NCBI GenBank assembly: GCA_045634325.1
Contig: JAZRAA010000040.1
Coordinates: forward strand, 61,600 to 125,599
Length of the DNA: 64,000 bases
Reading direction: 5' to 3'
Origin: URNF01 sp045634325
GTDB lineage: Bacteria > Bacillota > Clostridia > Oscillospirales > Acutalibacteraceae
Shown here: one piece after another, positions 50,038 to 59,266 of the stretch
Numbering within the stretch: the stretch's first letter is position 1
How the letters are laid out: each line of letters begins with the position of its first letter
Translations under genes and position numbers: made by a program
Notes under the pieces: model-generated
Seen by the model: the letters and a program-made list of their open reading frames with translations, nothing else
Database searches by the model: none
Told to the model about the DNA's origin: nothing

Positions 50038-50065
50038 ATTATACTAAACTCACACGAAAAGTCAA
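50038..50065 (-). promoter_or_regulatory. Promoter of recA
   Basis: Minus strand -35 TTGACT (50060-50065), 16 bases, -10 TATAAT (50038-50043), immediately downstream of the LexA box. Confidence 0.85.
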
Positions 50066-50083
50066 TAGATTTTGCGAAAAAAT

Positions 50084-50097
50084 CGAACATTCGTTCT
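50084..50097. promoter_or_regulatory. LexA (SOS) box of recA
   Basis: CGAACATTCGTTCT holds the perfect palindromic half-sites GAAC-N4-GTTC of the Gram-positive LexA/DinR box (consensus CGAACATATGTTCG). It lies about 20 bases upstream of the recA -35. Confidence 0.85.
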
Positions 50098-50104
50098 ACA
50101 TTTT

Positions 50105-50941
50105 TTATAATTCTCCGATAACAACGCGGTCGTTACCACCGTAATCTTTCAAAACACAAGTATTTTTCAACCCAAATTCACCGAACAAACGGTTCACTTG
50201 TTCGCCTTGGTCAAAACCGATTTCCACTGCACAAAAACCGCCTTTTTTCAGTTTCCCTAACCAACGGGTCAAAATTGCACGATAAAACAGCAATCCATCT
50301 GCCCCACCGTCAAGTGCAAGGCGCGGTTCGTGTTGTACTTCTCGCATCAACCCGTCCAACTCTGCCGAGGCGATATACGGCGGGTTGGAGAGAATAGCGT
50401 CAAAAGAACCATCCACCGCATCAAAATCGGTTAACATATCCGCTTGTACCGCTTGCACGGCATATTGCGGATACCGCTTGATATTTTCCTCTAGAAAAGC
50501 AAACGCCTGCGGTGATTTTTCCACTTCTACCACCTGCGCAGACGGCAAAAGAGAGGCGACACCGATGCCTACGCATCCACTGCCCGCACACAAATCCAAG
50601 ATACGCGGATTTTGGACGCCACGCAACCTGTCCGCCGCAGTTTCACACAGCAATTCCGTATCGGCGCGCGGAATGAGCACCCCTTCCCCTACTTTCAAGC
50701 GCAAAGAAAGAAAATCCCATTCGCCCAGTATGTATTGCAAAGGTCTGCCGGACAACCGTTGTTCCAATGCCGCATCCAACGCTTGCACCGTTTGTACCGA
50801 TAATACCACGTCATGTGCCACACCGTGCGGCAGATGTGCAATATCTTCCAACAAACACCGCATTTCAAAATCAGCGTCGGGAACAGCATTTGCACGCAGA
50901 CGCTCTACCGCCGTTTTCGCATAAGAGAGAGCGGTTACCAT
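50105..50941 (-). CDS. prmC: Peptide chain release factor N5-glutamine methyltransferase
   Basis: PrmC methylates the GGQ glutamine of release factors. The ATG at 50941 (278 aa) overlaps the end of the DUF1385 gene. It has the N-terminal helical domain, GRPLQYILGEWDF, LIPRADTELL, the SAM motif ILDLCAGSGCVGIGVA, and the catalytic NPPYI. Pairing with a DUF1385 gene is frequent in Clostridia. Confidence 0.95.
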   Translation of the reverse strand: MVTALSYAKTAVERLRANAVPDADFEMRCLLEDIAHLPHGVAHDVVLSVQTVQALDAALEQRLSGRPLQYILGEWDFLSLRLKVGEGVLIPRADTELLCETAADRLRGVQNPRILDLCAGSGCVGIGVASLLPSAQVVEVEKSPQAFAFLEENIKRYPQYAVQAVQADMLTDFDAVDGSFDAILSNPPYIASAELDGLMREVQHEPRLALDGGADGLLFYRAILTRWLGKLKKGGFCAVEIGFDQGEQVNRLFGEFGLKNTCVLKDYGGNDRVVIGEL

Positions 50942-51870
50942 GTATCCGCCTCCGCATCTGCGGGAATGACCTTTTCCATCGCCGCAATAGCACATTCTAT
51001 CATGCCGTCATCCGGTTCTCTTGTGGTTAAATGTTGCATCCAGATGCCCGGCTTAGAGGTGATGCGTGTAAACAAATTATCTTTTCTGCCCGCCAATTTA
51101 ATCAGCTCATATCCGACACCAACCGTGAGCGGCAAGGTTAAGATTTTAAACGCAGTGCGCAACCACGCATTCATATCGGGGATAAGCATGGAAACCACCA
51201 TACCTACCAGCAACATCAAAATCATGAAAGAAGTGCCGCAACGCGGATGAAAACGAGATTGTGTACGGATGTTTTCCACCGTGAGCGGCAGTCCTTGTTC
51301 ATAACAAAAAATCGTTTTATGCTCAGCACCATGGTACATAAACACCCGCCGAATATCCTTCATCAGCGAGATGACTGCAATGTATCCGACAAACAGCAAC
51401 ATGCGGAACACGCCTTCAAAAACGCCGCGAACCACGGCTGTGTTCAAAGAGGGCACCGCTTGTATCAGCAAGCGGAACAAAAAGGCGGGCAACCACATGA
51501 ACAGCACCACCGCCAAGGCGATACCGACAACAGCAGAGACCGCCATCAGTATATTCATCACCCATCCACTGAGCGGCTTGCTCTCCTCCTCATCCTCAGC
51601 CTCTTCCAGTCCGCTAAGTTCCGCTGAACGCATCAAGCATTTATAGCCGTATCGCATGGAATCAATGAAATTGAAAATACCGCGAATAAACAGTAACCGC
51701 ATAAAACGAGGTTTGTTTTGTCCCTCGGTTTCCCAATCCTCCACGATGATTTCGCCCGAAACGTGACGCACCGCCATCGCGGTGATTTGCGGTCCGCGCA
51801 TCATAATTCCTTCAATCAACGCTTGCCCGCCGATAGAGGTCTTTTTAGTCACACCTTGTTTTTCGCTCAT
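50935..51870 (-). CDS. DUF1385 family membrane protein (YqhQ-like)
   Basis: A 311-residue membrane protein with the family opening SIGGQALIEGIMMRGPQ, about four helices, and the conserved HGAEHKTIFCYEQGLPLTVENIRTQSRFHPRCGTSFM block rich in His and Cys. The biochemical role is not known. Its 3' end overlaps prmC; GGAG precedes the ATG. The GAEHK and HPRCGTSF motifs may form a metal site. Confidence 0.87.
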   Translation of the reverse strand: MSEKQGVTKKTSIGGQALIEGIMMRGPQITAMAVRHVSGEIIVEDWETEGQNKPRFMRLLFIRGIFNFIDSMRYGYKCLMRSAELSGLEEAEDEEESKPLSGWVMNILMAVSAVVGIALAVVLFMWLPAFLFRLLIQAVPSLNTAVVRGVFEGVFRMLLFVGYIAVISLMKDIRRVFMYHGAEHKTIFCYEQGLPLTVENIRTQSRFHPRCGTSFMILMLLVGMVVSMLIPDMNAWLRTAFKILTLPLTVGVGYELIKLAGRKDNLFTRITSKPGIWMQHLTTREPDDGMIECAIAAMEKVIPADAEADTW

Positions 51871-51883
51871 ACGCGTTCTCCTT

Positions 51884-53275
51884 TCAAAGCGGGAATGTCA
51901 GAATGACACTGGTGCCCTGTCCTTGCTTACTATCCAGTTCAAGACTGCCGCCATGTCCTTTCACAATTTCATCTGCAACGGCAAGTCCAATACCCGAGCC
52001 CGGGCGGGTGGTATCCCCTTTATAAAATTTCCGTTTGACGAGTGATAGATCCTCCGACGAGATACCGCTGCCGGTATCCCCGACCACCACCTGCACCGCC
52101 TTAGGTAAGGTGGCATAATCCACCCGTATGCTTCCGCCGGCATCGGTATATTTCACCGCATTATCCAAAATGTTAATAAACACCTGCCGCAGACGATCGG
52201 CGTCACCGCTTATGAGCGGCAAACCACCACGTCCTACACACCGCAACGAAACGCCTTTTTTCTCCGCACGTTCACGGAACAGCAGTAATGTATCCTCTAA
52301 AACGGACGACAAATCCACCATTTCAAACCGCAAAGAAAGTTTCCCGCTTTGCATACGCGAGAAATCCAGCAGTTCCTCCACCATATCTGACAATCGGTCG
52401 GTTTCCTTCATAATAATATCAAGGCCTTTTTCACGCAATTGTGCGTCTGCATCTCCGGCGGTACATAACGTTTCGGTCCAACCGCGAATAGCGGTAAGTG
52501 GCGTGCGCAACTCATGAGAAACCGCAGAGATGAATTCATTTTTAAGTGTTTCCGATTGCTCGATCTCGCCCGCCATATAGTTAATGGTATCACAAAGCTC
52601 GCCCAACTCATCGTGACTGCGTTTTTCCACACGATAAGCATAGTCCCCTTTGGCAATACGCCGTGCCGCTCTACCGATTTCTTTAACGGGTTGCACGATG
52701 GAACGGATGAAATACAATCCCACCAAAGCGGTAAAAAACAAAATACAAAGCACCACCACACCGATACTGAACGTGGCGAGTAACAATTGTTTATCCACCA
52801 GTCGCATGGATACTACATACCGCAAAGCGCCGATTTGAGCGCCTTTGTCGTCCTTTTCAAGAACGGTCAACGCCATAATGTGTTCACCGGTGCCGTTATG
52901 TCCGCTACGCACAATACTGCCACCTGCCGCCTGCGCCGCAATAAAATCAACACCTGCATCTTTCCCCACGGCCACAAAGCCTGTGGAAGACGCCAAAACA
53001 GAGCCGTTGGCAGACAATACCTGCAACTCCATCAGTTCTTTATCTGCAAAATTCTCCACGTAGGTCAACGCAGTGCGCTCCCATTCCGCAGCAGAAGTCA
53101 CGCTCAACACCGCCGAACGACGATAGAGGGTTGCACGATCTTCCAACACGTCTGCTACCTGTTGTTGATAAAATGCGCGTAACAACAACACCGATACAAC
53201 GCCTATCAAAACCAGCACGGCGGCTATCATCGAAAAGCCGTACACAAACCAGCGATACGTAATACTTTTTTTCAC
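51884..53275 (-). CDS. Membrane sensor histidine kinase
   Basis: A 463-residue kinase, start GTG at 53275 eleven bases after AGGAGG. Two membrane helices (about 8-32 and 175-200) flank an extracytoplasmic sensor of about 140 residues, then HAMP (RSIVQPVKEIGRAARRIAKGDYAYRV), the dimerisation domain with the phosphorylated His in FISAVSHELRTPLTAIRG, and the ATPase domain (INILDNAVKYTDAGG, GDTGSGISSEDL, GSGIGLAVADEIVKGHGG). It pairs with the response regulator 38 bases upstream. The signal is unknown. Confidence 0.93.
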   Translation of the reverse strand: MKKSITYRWFVYGFSMIAAVLVLIGVVSVLLLRAFYQQQVADVLEDRATLYRRSAVLSVTSAAEWERTALTYVENFADKELMELQVLSANGSVLASSTGFVAVGKDAGVDFIAAQAAGGSIVRSGHNGTGEHIMALTVLEKDDKGAQIGALRYVVSMRLVDKQLLLATFSIGVVVLCILFFTALVGLYFIRSIVQPVKEIGRAARRIAKGDYAYRVEKRSHDELGELCDTINYMAGEIEQSETLKNEFISAVSHELRTPLTAIRGWTETLCTAGDADAQLREKGLDIIMKETDRLSDMVEELLDFSRMQSGKLSLRFEMVDLSSVLEDTLLLFRERAEKKGVSLRCVGRGGLPLISGDADRLRQVFINILDNAVKYTDAGGSIRVDYATLPKAVQVVVGDTGSGISSEDLSLVKRKFYKGDTTRPGSGIGLAVADEIVKGHGGSLELDSKQGQGTSVILTFPL

Positions 53276-53313
53276 GTGCCGTCGCACCTCCTTTTGGGTT
53301 TACCCATATTGCC

Positions 53314-54012
53314 CTAATCTTCCCACTTGTATCCTTTTTTCCAAACCGTAATCAAATGTCGCGGATTAGAAGGGTCTTGCTCAATTTTCATACGCAAACG
53401 CCGTAAATTAACGTCCACGACCTTATCATCGCCCGCATATGCATCTCCCCACACACACCGCAAAATCTCCGTACGGGTGTGACACCGATCTGGATGCATA
53501 AAGAAAAATTCCAATACTTGCAATTCTATGGGGGTTAACGCCACCGTTTTGTCCTGCATTTGCAGTGTGCGGTTGGTGATATCCAATGCAAAATCGCCGC
53601 GATGCAATTTATCTGCATATGCCCTGTCCCGTTCACGCAAAATTTGCACACGACGACACAACGATTCGATGCGCGCTTGCAATTCCGCCATGCCGAAAGG
53701 TTTGGTGACATAATCATCAGCACCGCACTGTAAACCTTCCACCTTTTCTGCTTCTTGCGAGCGAGCAGTGAGCATAATAATACCCAGAAAAGCATCCTGC
53801 TCACGCAGTGCGCGGCAAACAGAAAAACCGTCCATTTGCGGCAACATCACGTCCAGCAAAGCTACGTCAAACGGCTCTTTTTGTTCCCCAAATATTTCCA
53901 ACGCCTGTTCACCGCTTGCGGCCTGTTCCACAAGAAAGCCCGCTCGCTGCAAATTGAATACCACAAATTCGCGGATAGACGCTTCATCCTCACAAACCAA
54001 AATGCGTTTCAA
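53314..54012 (-). CDS. OmpR-family response regulator
   Basis: A 232-residue regulator. The receiver domain has the acidic pocket CEDEAS, phospho-Asp in VALLDVMLPQMDG, the Thr in IIMLTARS and Lys in YVTKPF. The winged-helix domain ends NLRRLRMKIEQDPSNPRHLITVWKKGYKW. Start is a TTG nine bases after AGGAG. Cognate to the downstream kinase; target promoters unknown. Confidence 0.94.
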   Translation of the reverse strand: MKRILVCEDEASIREFVVFNLQRAGFLVEQAASGEQALEIFGEQKEPFDVALLDVMLPQMDGFSVCRALREQDAFLGIIMLTARSQEAEKVEGLQCGADDYVTKPFGMAELQARIESLCRRVQILRERDRAYADKLHRGDFALDITNRTLQMQDKTVALTPIELQVLEFFFMHPDRCHTRTEILRCVWGDAYAGDDKVVDVNLRRLRMKIEQDPSNPRHLITVWKKGYKWED

Positions 54013-54031
54013 GGCGTTTCTCCTCTCTTAG

Positions 54032-55324
54032 TCACTGCACCAGCATATAACTGACTTTTTCCATAGTCAAACGGTATGGTGCCTCGGTCTGATACCAGAT
54101 GCGCAACGGCAATTCGCCGGGCAATTCTTCAAAATCATAGGTGTCGTCAGAAGGTTGTTTAGCACCGTCCATATGTTGAATAGCCAAAAAAGGTTGTTTT
54201 TGACCTTTACCATCCGTCGCTTCTAACCACAGTGTGCAAGTAGCTTCCTCGTAACGAGTGGACAAGGTGGACAACCATGCCATATCCAATTCAATATAGT
54301 ACCCGTCATCACTGTTGACAATACCCGCAGACTGCTTAACAGCAGTACCTGCGGCAACGTCCCAAGTATACCATTCGGTCAACCATTGCCAACTTTTTGC
54401 GGCTTCGCTGTTCACACCACCAAGTGGCACGGTCACCGGAATTTCCGGCACACCATTATCATCAATATCCTTTGTCACAAAACCGGCCGGTCTGTCAGCA
54501 AGGCGAGAAGAAGCAACACCGGTACGATATAAAGGTGTCTGCAAACCATTACCATCCCAATAAATAAGCGCCGTAGCGTATTTGCCGCTTTCCAACACGG
54601 TGTCCACATACAAACCGTTTTCACCCGTGCTGATCTTTCCAAGCAGTGTTCTTTCAACCGCGCGCGTATCCGCACGTAATGACGCTGTTCCCAACGTCTT
54701 AGTCGTATCAGAAGTCCATTTACACAAAGTGGCAGTCGCCGTTTCGCCGATATGCAACAGCAGCACTTCTTCACCCGCGTGTTCGCTCAAATCCCCTACC
54801 GTGTATGCAGTATATCTGCCAATATCCGCCGTTTCCTGCAACCTGCCGGAAAGTGTATACACACTGAGTTGATAATCGCTGCTGTACAACTGCCAACCGA
54901 CCAACAATTCCAGTTTGCCGTCGCCGTCTAAATCGCCAAGCGCCACTTTGTGCAGGTCTTTTGCCTGCCCTTTCATATCATTGACGGTATACCAACCGTT
55001 CTCTCCACGGCACAACAATCGAATATGGGTGTGTTGCCCTGCCGCAGGTGCGTAGAACGCCACCGCCATTACCGCTTTATCGGCATCGGTTTGTGCACCG
55101 TTTTCATCCAACAACAAAAATGCCGAGGAAATATCGCTGCCGACAGGGTATTTGAGAATATACGAAGCGGCATATCCCTCCGCTTTGAGTGCTTCTTCCA
55201 AGGCGTGTTGTACCGCACGTTGTTGTCCTTGTGCACGGGGCGGTTGTAAATACGATTCCATATCCATGCAACCGGTACAAAACAATACCAATATGCACAA
55301 CATTGCAACCCATTTCTTCAGCAC
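54032..55324 (-). CDS. Lipoprotein with FG-GAP/VCBS-like repeats, encoded with a two-component system
   Basis: A 430-residue lipoprotein (signal ending LVLFCTGC) beginning at the GTG 55324, eight bases after AGGAGG. The body is beta-rich, with calcium-binding-like motifs LGDLDGDGKLELLVGWQ and TKDIDDNGVPEIPVTV, suggesting an integrin-like propeller. I do not recognise a catalytic site. As the first gene of the operon with the response regulator and kinase, it may be part of signal sensing at the surface. Confidence 0.7.
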   Translation of the reverse strand: MLKKWVAMLCILVLFCTGCMDMESYLQPPRAQGQQRAVQHALEEALKAEGYAASYILKYPVGSDISSAFLLLDENGAQTDADKAVMAVAFYAPAAGQHTHIRLLCRGENGWYTVNDMKGQAKDLHKVALGDLDGDGKLELLVGWQLYSSDYQLSVYTLSGRLQETADIGRYTAYTVGDLSEHAGEEVLLLHIGETATATLCKWTSDTTKTLGTASLRADTRAVERTLLGKISTGENGLYVDTVLESGKYATALIYWDGNGLQTPLYRTGVASSRLADRPAGFVTKDIDDNGVPEIPVTVPLGGVNSEAAKSWQWLTEWYTWDVAAGTAVKQSAGIVNSDDGYYIELDMAWLSTLSTRYEEATCTLWLEATDGKGQKQPFLAIQHMDGAKQPSDDTYDFEELPGELPLRIWYQTEAPYRLTMEKVSYMLVQ

Positions 55325-55352
55325 GGCAAACACCTCCTCATTTTTATACTAT

Positions 55353-55381
55353 ATTATACTATTTTTATAAAAGCATGTCAA
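55353..55381 (-). promoter_or_regulatory. Consensus sigma-A promoter of the lipoprotein-two-component operon
   Basis: Minus strand TTGACA (55376-55381), 17 bases, TATAAT (55353-55358): a perfect match to consensus, so the operon is expected to be well transcribed. Confidence 0.9.
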
Positions 55382-55387
55382 CGATAC

Positions 55388-55419
55388 AAAAAGCCATACG
55401 GTGAACCGTATGGCTTTTT
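55388..55419. terminator. Terminator of the asnS-asnA-trpB operon
   Basis: AAAAAGCCATACGG (55388-55401), TGAA loop and CCGTATGGCTTTTT (55406-55419) form a 14-bp stem with A/T runs on both sides, just after the trpB stop. Confidence 0.93.
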
Positions 55420-55427
55420 ACTTTTAT

Positions 55428-56645
55428 TTAGCGGATACCGTAATTTTCAATCACGTAATCCATATCCTTGTCGCCGCGACCGGACAGGTTGATGAGCACC
55501 GAACCTTTGCCGAGCTTTTGCGCCAACTTAATACCGTAGGCAACAGCGTGCGCACTTTCGATAGCGGGAATAATACCCTCCATACGAGAGAGTTCAAAGA
55601 ACGCATCAATGGTTTCTTCATCGTTGATGACATCATATTTCACACGACCGCAATCACGCAAAAAAGCGTGTTCGGGGCCGGATGAAGGATAATCGAGTCC
55701 GCTTGCAACCGAATATACGGGAGCGGGCTCACCGTTTTCGTCTTTGAGCATGATGCTGTTAAAACCGTGCATAACGCCCTCGGTGCCATATTTAAGCGAT
55801 GCCGCGTGATCACCCAACGTAGCGCCTCTGCCAAGCGGTTCAATGCCATAAATGTCAACGGGGTCATTGAGGAAGCCCGCAAAGAAGCCTGCCGCATTCG
55901 AGCCGCCGCCCACACACGCAACTACTGCGTCCGGCAGGTCACCGGTCATTTCCACAAACTGCTCTCTCGCTTCAATGCCGATAATGCTCTGGAAATCACG
56001 CACCATCACGGGGAACGGATGCGGGCCGAGCACCGAACCAATGCAATAAATAGAGTCTTTATAGTCTTTCTTGTATGCCGCAAAAGCCGCATCTACCGCC
56101 TCTTTCAAGGTAGCAAGGCCTTCGGTCACTTCGATGACATTCGCACCGAGAATTTTCATACGTGCGACGTTGGGAGCTTGTTTTTTAATATCCACAGCGC
56201 CCATGTAAATGTCACATTCCAAACCAAAATATGCCGCCGCCGTAGCAAGTGCCACGCCATGCTGGCCTGCGCCCGTCTCCGCAATCACCTTTTTCTTGCC
56301 CATATATTTAGCAAGCAAAGCTTCACCCATACAGTGATTGAGTTTGTGTGCGCCGGTGTGGTTCAAGTCCTCACGTTTGACATACAACTGCACCCTACCG
56401 AGTTTATTGGACAATCTTTCCAGATGCGAAATCGGGGTGGGACGTCCTTGGAACTCTTTGCGAATACGACGCAGTTCATCAATGAATTTTCTGGATTTGC
56501 AGATGGTGAAATATGCTTCACTGATTTCCTGCATGGCACGACGCAAATCATCGTCAATATACGCACCGCCGTATTTTCCGAAATACCCATTATCATCAGG
56601 ATAATTGCGGAAATATGTGTTAAAATCAATACCGTTTAATTGCAT
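55428..56645 (-). CDS. trpB: Stand-alone tryptophan synthase beta chain
   Basis: TrpB joins indole and serine into tryptophan with PLP. The 405-residue protein has the PLP lysine in HTGAHKLNHCMGEALLAKYMGKKKVIAETGAGQHGVA, the phosphate-binding loop GGGSNAAGFF, and the C-terminal SGRGDKDM. The usual N-terminal GGxYVPE is replaced by GKYGGAYIDDDL, and HKxN is followed by HC. No trpA or other trp gene is in the window, and the gene is behind asnS-asnA. It may use scavenged indole, or act as a serine/threonine deaminase-like enzyme. GGGAGG precedes the ATG. Confidence 0.88.
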   Translation of the reverse strand: MQLNGIDFNTYFRNYPDDNGYFGKYGGAYIDDDLRRAMQEISEAYFTICKSRKFIDELRRIRKEFQGRPTPISHLERLSNKLGRVQLYVKREDLNHTGAHKLNHCMGEALLAKYMGKKKVIAETGAGQHGVALATAAAYFGLECDIYMGAVDIKKQAPNVARMKILGANVIEVTEGLATLKEAVDAAFAAYKKDYKDSIYCIGSVLGPHPFPVMVRDFQSIIGIEAREQFVEMTGDLPDAVVACVGGGSNAAGFFAGFLNDPVDIYGIEPLGRGATLGDHAASLKYGTEGVMHGFNSIMLKDENGEPAPVYSVASGLDYPSSGPEHAFLRDCGRVKYDVINDEETIDAFFELSRMEGIIPAIESAHAVAYGIKLAQKLGKGSVLINLSGRGDKDMDYVIENYGIR

Positions 56646-56716
56646 AATTGTTTCCTCCCAAATATATATACGTGTGTATCGGCAATCAGACGGCTACGCC
56701 ATCGTATCAATCCCAT
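56636..56716 (-). CDS. Possible 26-codon leader ORF upstream of trpB
   Basis: ATG at 56716 with AAAGGAG ten bases upstream opens a frame of 26 codons (MGLIRWRSRLIADTH...), whose stop TAA lies ten bases inside trpB. It has one Trp codon and three Arg codons. It could couple translation or sense charging, or could be chance. No terminator/antiterminator pair is evident. Confidence 0.3.
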   Translation of the reverse strand: MGLIRWRSRLIADTHVYIFGRKQLCN

Positions 56717-56763
56717 ATACCGCACACTCCTTTCAATCGTATATACATTTGTTCAAAATAAAA

Positions 56764-57777
56764 TCACAGTAATTCCATGCCGTTTTTAGAGCATTCCTCA
56801 ATCATTTGTTGCGGCCAAACAGACGCCTGCACTTCGCCGACGTGCGCTTTGCCCAGCATCAACATACAAAGACGGGACTGGCCAATACCGCCGCCAATGG
56901 TGAGCGGTAATTTTTCTTCATCAATCATCGCATGATACGGATACTGGTAGCGGTCCAGCGCATCACAAGCGGTCAACTGCGCACGCAGTGCTTCCTTGTC
57001 CACACGAATGCCCATCGAGGACACTTCCAGCGCATCTTCGAGCACCGCATTCCACAATAACAAGTCGCCGTTTAACGACCAATCGTCATAATCGGGTGCT
57101 CTGCCACCGTGACGCACACCACTTTTGAGCGTGCCGCCAATCTGCATCACAAACACCGTACCGTGTTGTTTACAAATCAATTTTTCACGTTCCACAGGCG
57201 TTTTGTCGGGATACATATCTTCCAGTTCTTGCGACGTGATAAAAAACGGTTCTTCCACGATCACCGTTTCGCCCAGTTTCGGGCAACGCATATGTACCTT
57301 GCGATTGGTGAACGCAATCGCTTTCACAATCGCGCGCACCGTCTCCTGCAAATACGCCATCGTTCTGTCTTCACGGCTGATAACCTTTTCCCAGTCCCAT
57401 TGGTCAACGAAAATGGAATGGATATTATCCACGTCATCATCACGACGGATAGCGTTCATATCGGTGTAAATGCCTTCACCGGCATTGTATTGATACCGAT
57501 ACAGTGCCATTCGTTTCCACTTGGCGAGGGATTGCACCACCTCGGCGTTGCAATCCATTTCTTTCATGGAAAAATCCACCTTGCGTTCCACGCCGTTCAG
57601 GTCATCGTTGATACCGCTGCCCGACTGCACAATGAGCGGGGCGGTCACACGGTCAAGCGTGAGCGCAAACGCCAGCGTTTGCTGAAACGTATCCTTGATA
57701 TATTTAATTGCGTGTTGGGTTTCCCGCAGGGATAAAGTGGGTTTGTACCCTTTGGGAATCGTCAGAGAATGTGCCAT
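56764..57777 (-). CDS. asnA: Aspartate-ammonia ligase
   Basis: AsnA makes asparagine from aspartate, ammonia and ATP; its fold resembles class II aminoacyl-tRNA synthetases. The 337-residue protein has LDRVTAPLIVQSGSGINDDLNG, the KWKRMALYRYQYNAGEGIYTDMNAIRRD block and, near the end, LTIGGGIGQSRLCMLMLGKAHVGEVQ. AAAGGGG precedes the ATG. Coupled with asnS, it would supply asparagine for the synthetase. Confidence 0.97.
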   Translation of the reverse strand: MAHSLTIPKGYKPTLSLRETQHAIKYIKDTFQQTLAFALTLDRVTAPLIVQSGSGINDDLNGVERKVDFSMKEMDCNAEVVQSLAKWKRMALYRYQYNAGEGIYTDMNAIRRDDDVDNIHSIFVDQWDWEKVISREDRTMAYLQETVRAIVKAIAFTNRKVHMRCPKLGETVIVEEPFFITSQELEDMYPDKTPVEREKLICKQHGTVFVMQIGGTLKSGVRHGGRAPDYDDWSLNGDLLLWNAVLEDALEVSSMGIRVDKEALRAQLTACDALDRYQYPYHAMIDEEKLPLTIGGGIGQSRLCMLMLGKAHVGEVQASVWPQQMIEECSKNGMELL

Positions 57778-57790
57778 TTCTACAACCCCT

Positions 57791-59161
57791 TTATCGTATG
57801 CTGCCTACCGTGCGGGGATACAAAATCACATCACGGATGTTTTTGATACCGGTCACATACATAATCAAACGTTCAAAACCAAGACCGAAACCGCCGTGCG
57901 GTACCGAGCCGTATCTTCTCAAATCGAGGTAATCTTTATACAAATCGAGGTTCATACCGCGGGCTTTCATCTCGTTAACCAGCTTGTCATAATCCGCTTC
58001 ACGTTCGCTGCCGCCGATGATTTCACCGACACCGGGGACCAACAAGTCCGCTGCGGCAACCGTTTTGCCGTCAGCATTTTGTTTCATATAGAACGATTTG
58101 ATTGCTTTGGGATAGTTGATAAGGAAGACCGCTTTTTTGCAGACAGTTTCTGCAATATAGCGTTCGTGTTCGGTCTGTAAGTCAGCGCCCCATTCCACCG
58201 GATAGGTGAAATCTTCGCCGGAGTTTTTGAGAATTTCGATTGCCTCGGTGTATTCCATCACCGCAAAATCATTAGCAATCAAGTCTTCCAATTTTTTAAT
58301 GAGACCCGGTTCAAACCGTTCATCAAAGAATTTCATTTCATCGGGACATTTTTGAAGCAACTCCCCGATAACGTATTTAATCATACCTTCCGCAATTTTC
58401 AGCACGTCCGGCAATTCCGCAAACGCCACTTCCGGCTCAATATGCCAGAATTCCGCAACGTGACGGGGGGTGTTACTGTTTTCTGCACGGAAGCTGGGAC
58501 CAAAGGTATAAATCTTACCATACGCCATAGCGGCGACTTCGCCCTCCAACTGTGCAGACACGCTGAGACCCGCGCGTTTGCCGAAAAAGTCATCGGCATA
58601 ATACTCCTCAGCGTTTTCATATTTGTCCGTGTAACCGATGGTGGTTACCTGGAACATCTCGCCCGCACCCTCACAGTCACTGGCGGTAATCAGCGGAGGT
58701 TGCACGTATACATAGTTTCTGTCTTGGAAATACCGATGCAATGCGCTTGCAAGCACAGAACGGACACGCATCGCCGCATTAAAGGTGTTGGTACGCACAC
58801 GCAGATGCGGCATGGTACGCAAAAATTCCAGCGTGTGCCGTTTTTTCTGCAACGGATAATCCGCAGGGCATTCGCCCAATACCGTGATTTCTTTGGCATC
58901 GATTTCCACGGCGTCTTCTCTGGCTTGCACCACCGTGCCGACCACTTTCAAAGAGCAACCGAGTTTCATGGCGGGCTCATACGCAATGTCTTTGGCTTTA
59001 TCCACAACAATTTGGATATGCTTCAAAGTGGTGCCGTCGTTGAGTTCGATAAACGCAACGTTCTTGGATTCTCTTGCCGTTCTCACCCAACCGCAAATCA
59101 CCACCTGCGTGCCAATGAGGCTTTTGTCGGAAAATACTTGCACTATATCCAAATGTTCCAT
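57791..59161 (-). CDS. asnS: Asparaginyl-tRNA synthetase
   Basis: A class IIb synthetase of 456 aa. The N-terminal OB fold (VVICGWVRTARESKNVAFIELNDGT) binds the anticodon. The catalytic domain has motif 2 FRAENSNTPRHVAEFWHIEPE and motif 3 GGFGLGFERLIMYVTGIKNIRDVILYPR. FGKRAGLSVSAQLEGEV also fits AsnS. First gene of the operon with asnA and trpB. No T-box is visible in the short leader. Confidence 0.97.
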   Translation of the reverse strand: MEHLDIVQVFSDKSLIGTQVVICGWVRTARESKNVAFIELNDGTTLKHIQIVVDKAKDIAYEPAMKLGCSLKVVGTVVQAREDAVEIDAKEITVLGECPADYPLQKKRHTLEFLRTMPHLRVRTNTFNAAMRVRSVLASALHRYFQDRNYVYVQPPLITASDCEGAGEMFQVTTIGYTDKYENAEEYYADDFFGKRAGLSVSAQLEGEVAAMAYGKIYTFGPSFRAENSNTPRHVAEFWHIEPEVAFAELPDVLKIAEGMIKYVIGELLQKCPDEMKFFDERFEPGLIKKLEDLIANDFAVMEYTEAIEILKNSGEDFTYPVEWGADLQTEHERYIAETVCKKAVFLINYPKAIKSFYMKQNADGKTVAAADLLVPGVGEIIGGSEREADYDKLVNEMKARGMNLDLYKDYLDLRRYGSVPHGGFGLGFERLIMYVTGIKNIRDVILYPRTVGSIR

Positions 59162-59217
59162 ACTTACATCTCCTACTATATATTTTAACGCGCACGCGCA
59201 TCTATACTTAGTAAGAT

Positions 59218-59245
59218 ATTATACCACAAACCGACTCAATGTCAA
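59218..59245 (-). promoter_or_regulatory. Promoter of asnS-asnA-trpB
   Basis: Minus strand TTGACA (59240-59245), 16 bases, TATAAT (59218-59223). The leader contains a GCGCGTGCGCG-type near-palindrome at about 59189-59200 but no T-box. Confidence 0.85.
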
Positions 59246-59266
59246 CACGAAAGCGGAATTTGTGCG

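Noticed and set aside
59162..59217. T-box ahead of asnS
   Set aside because: The leader is only about 50 bases and has no AGGGTGGNACCGCG-like sequence.
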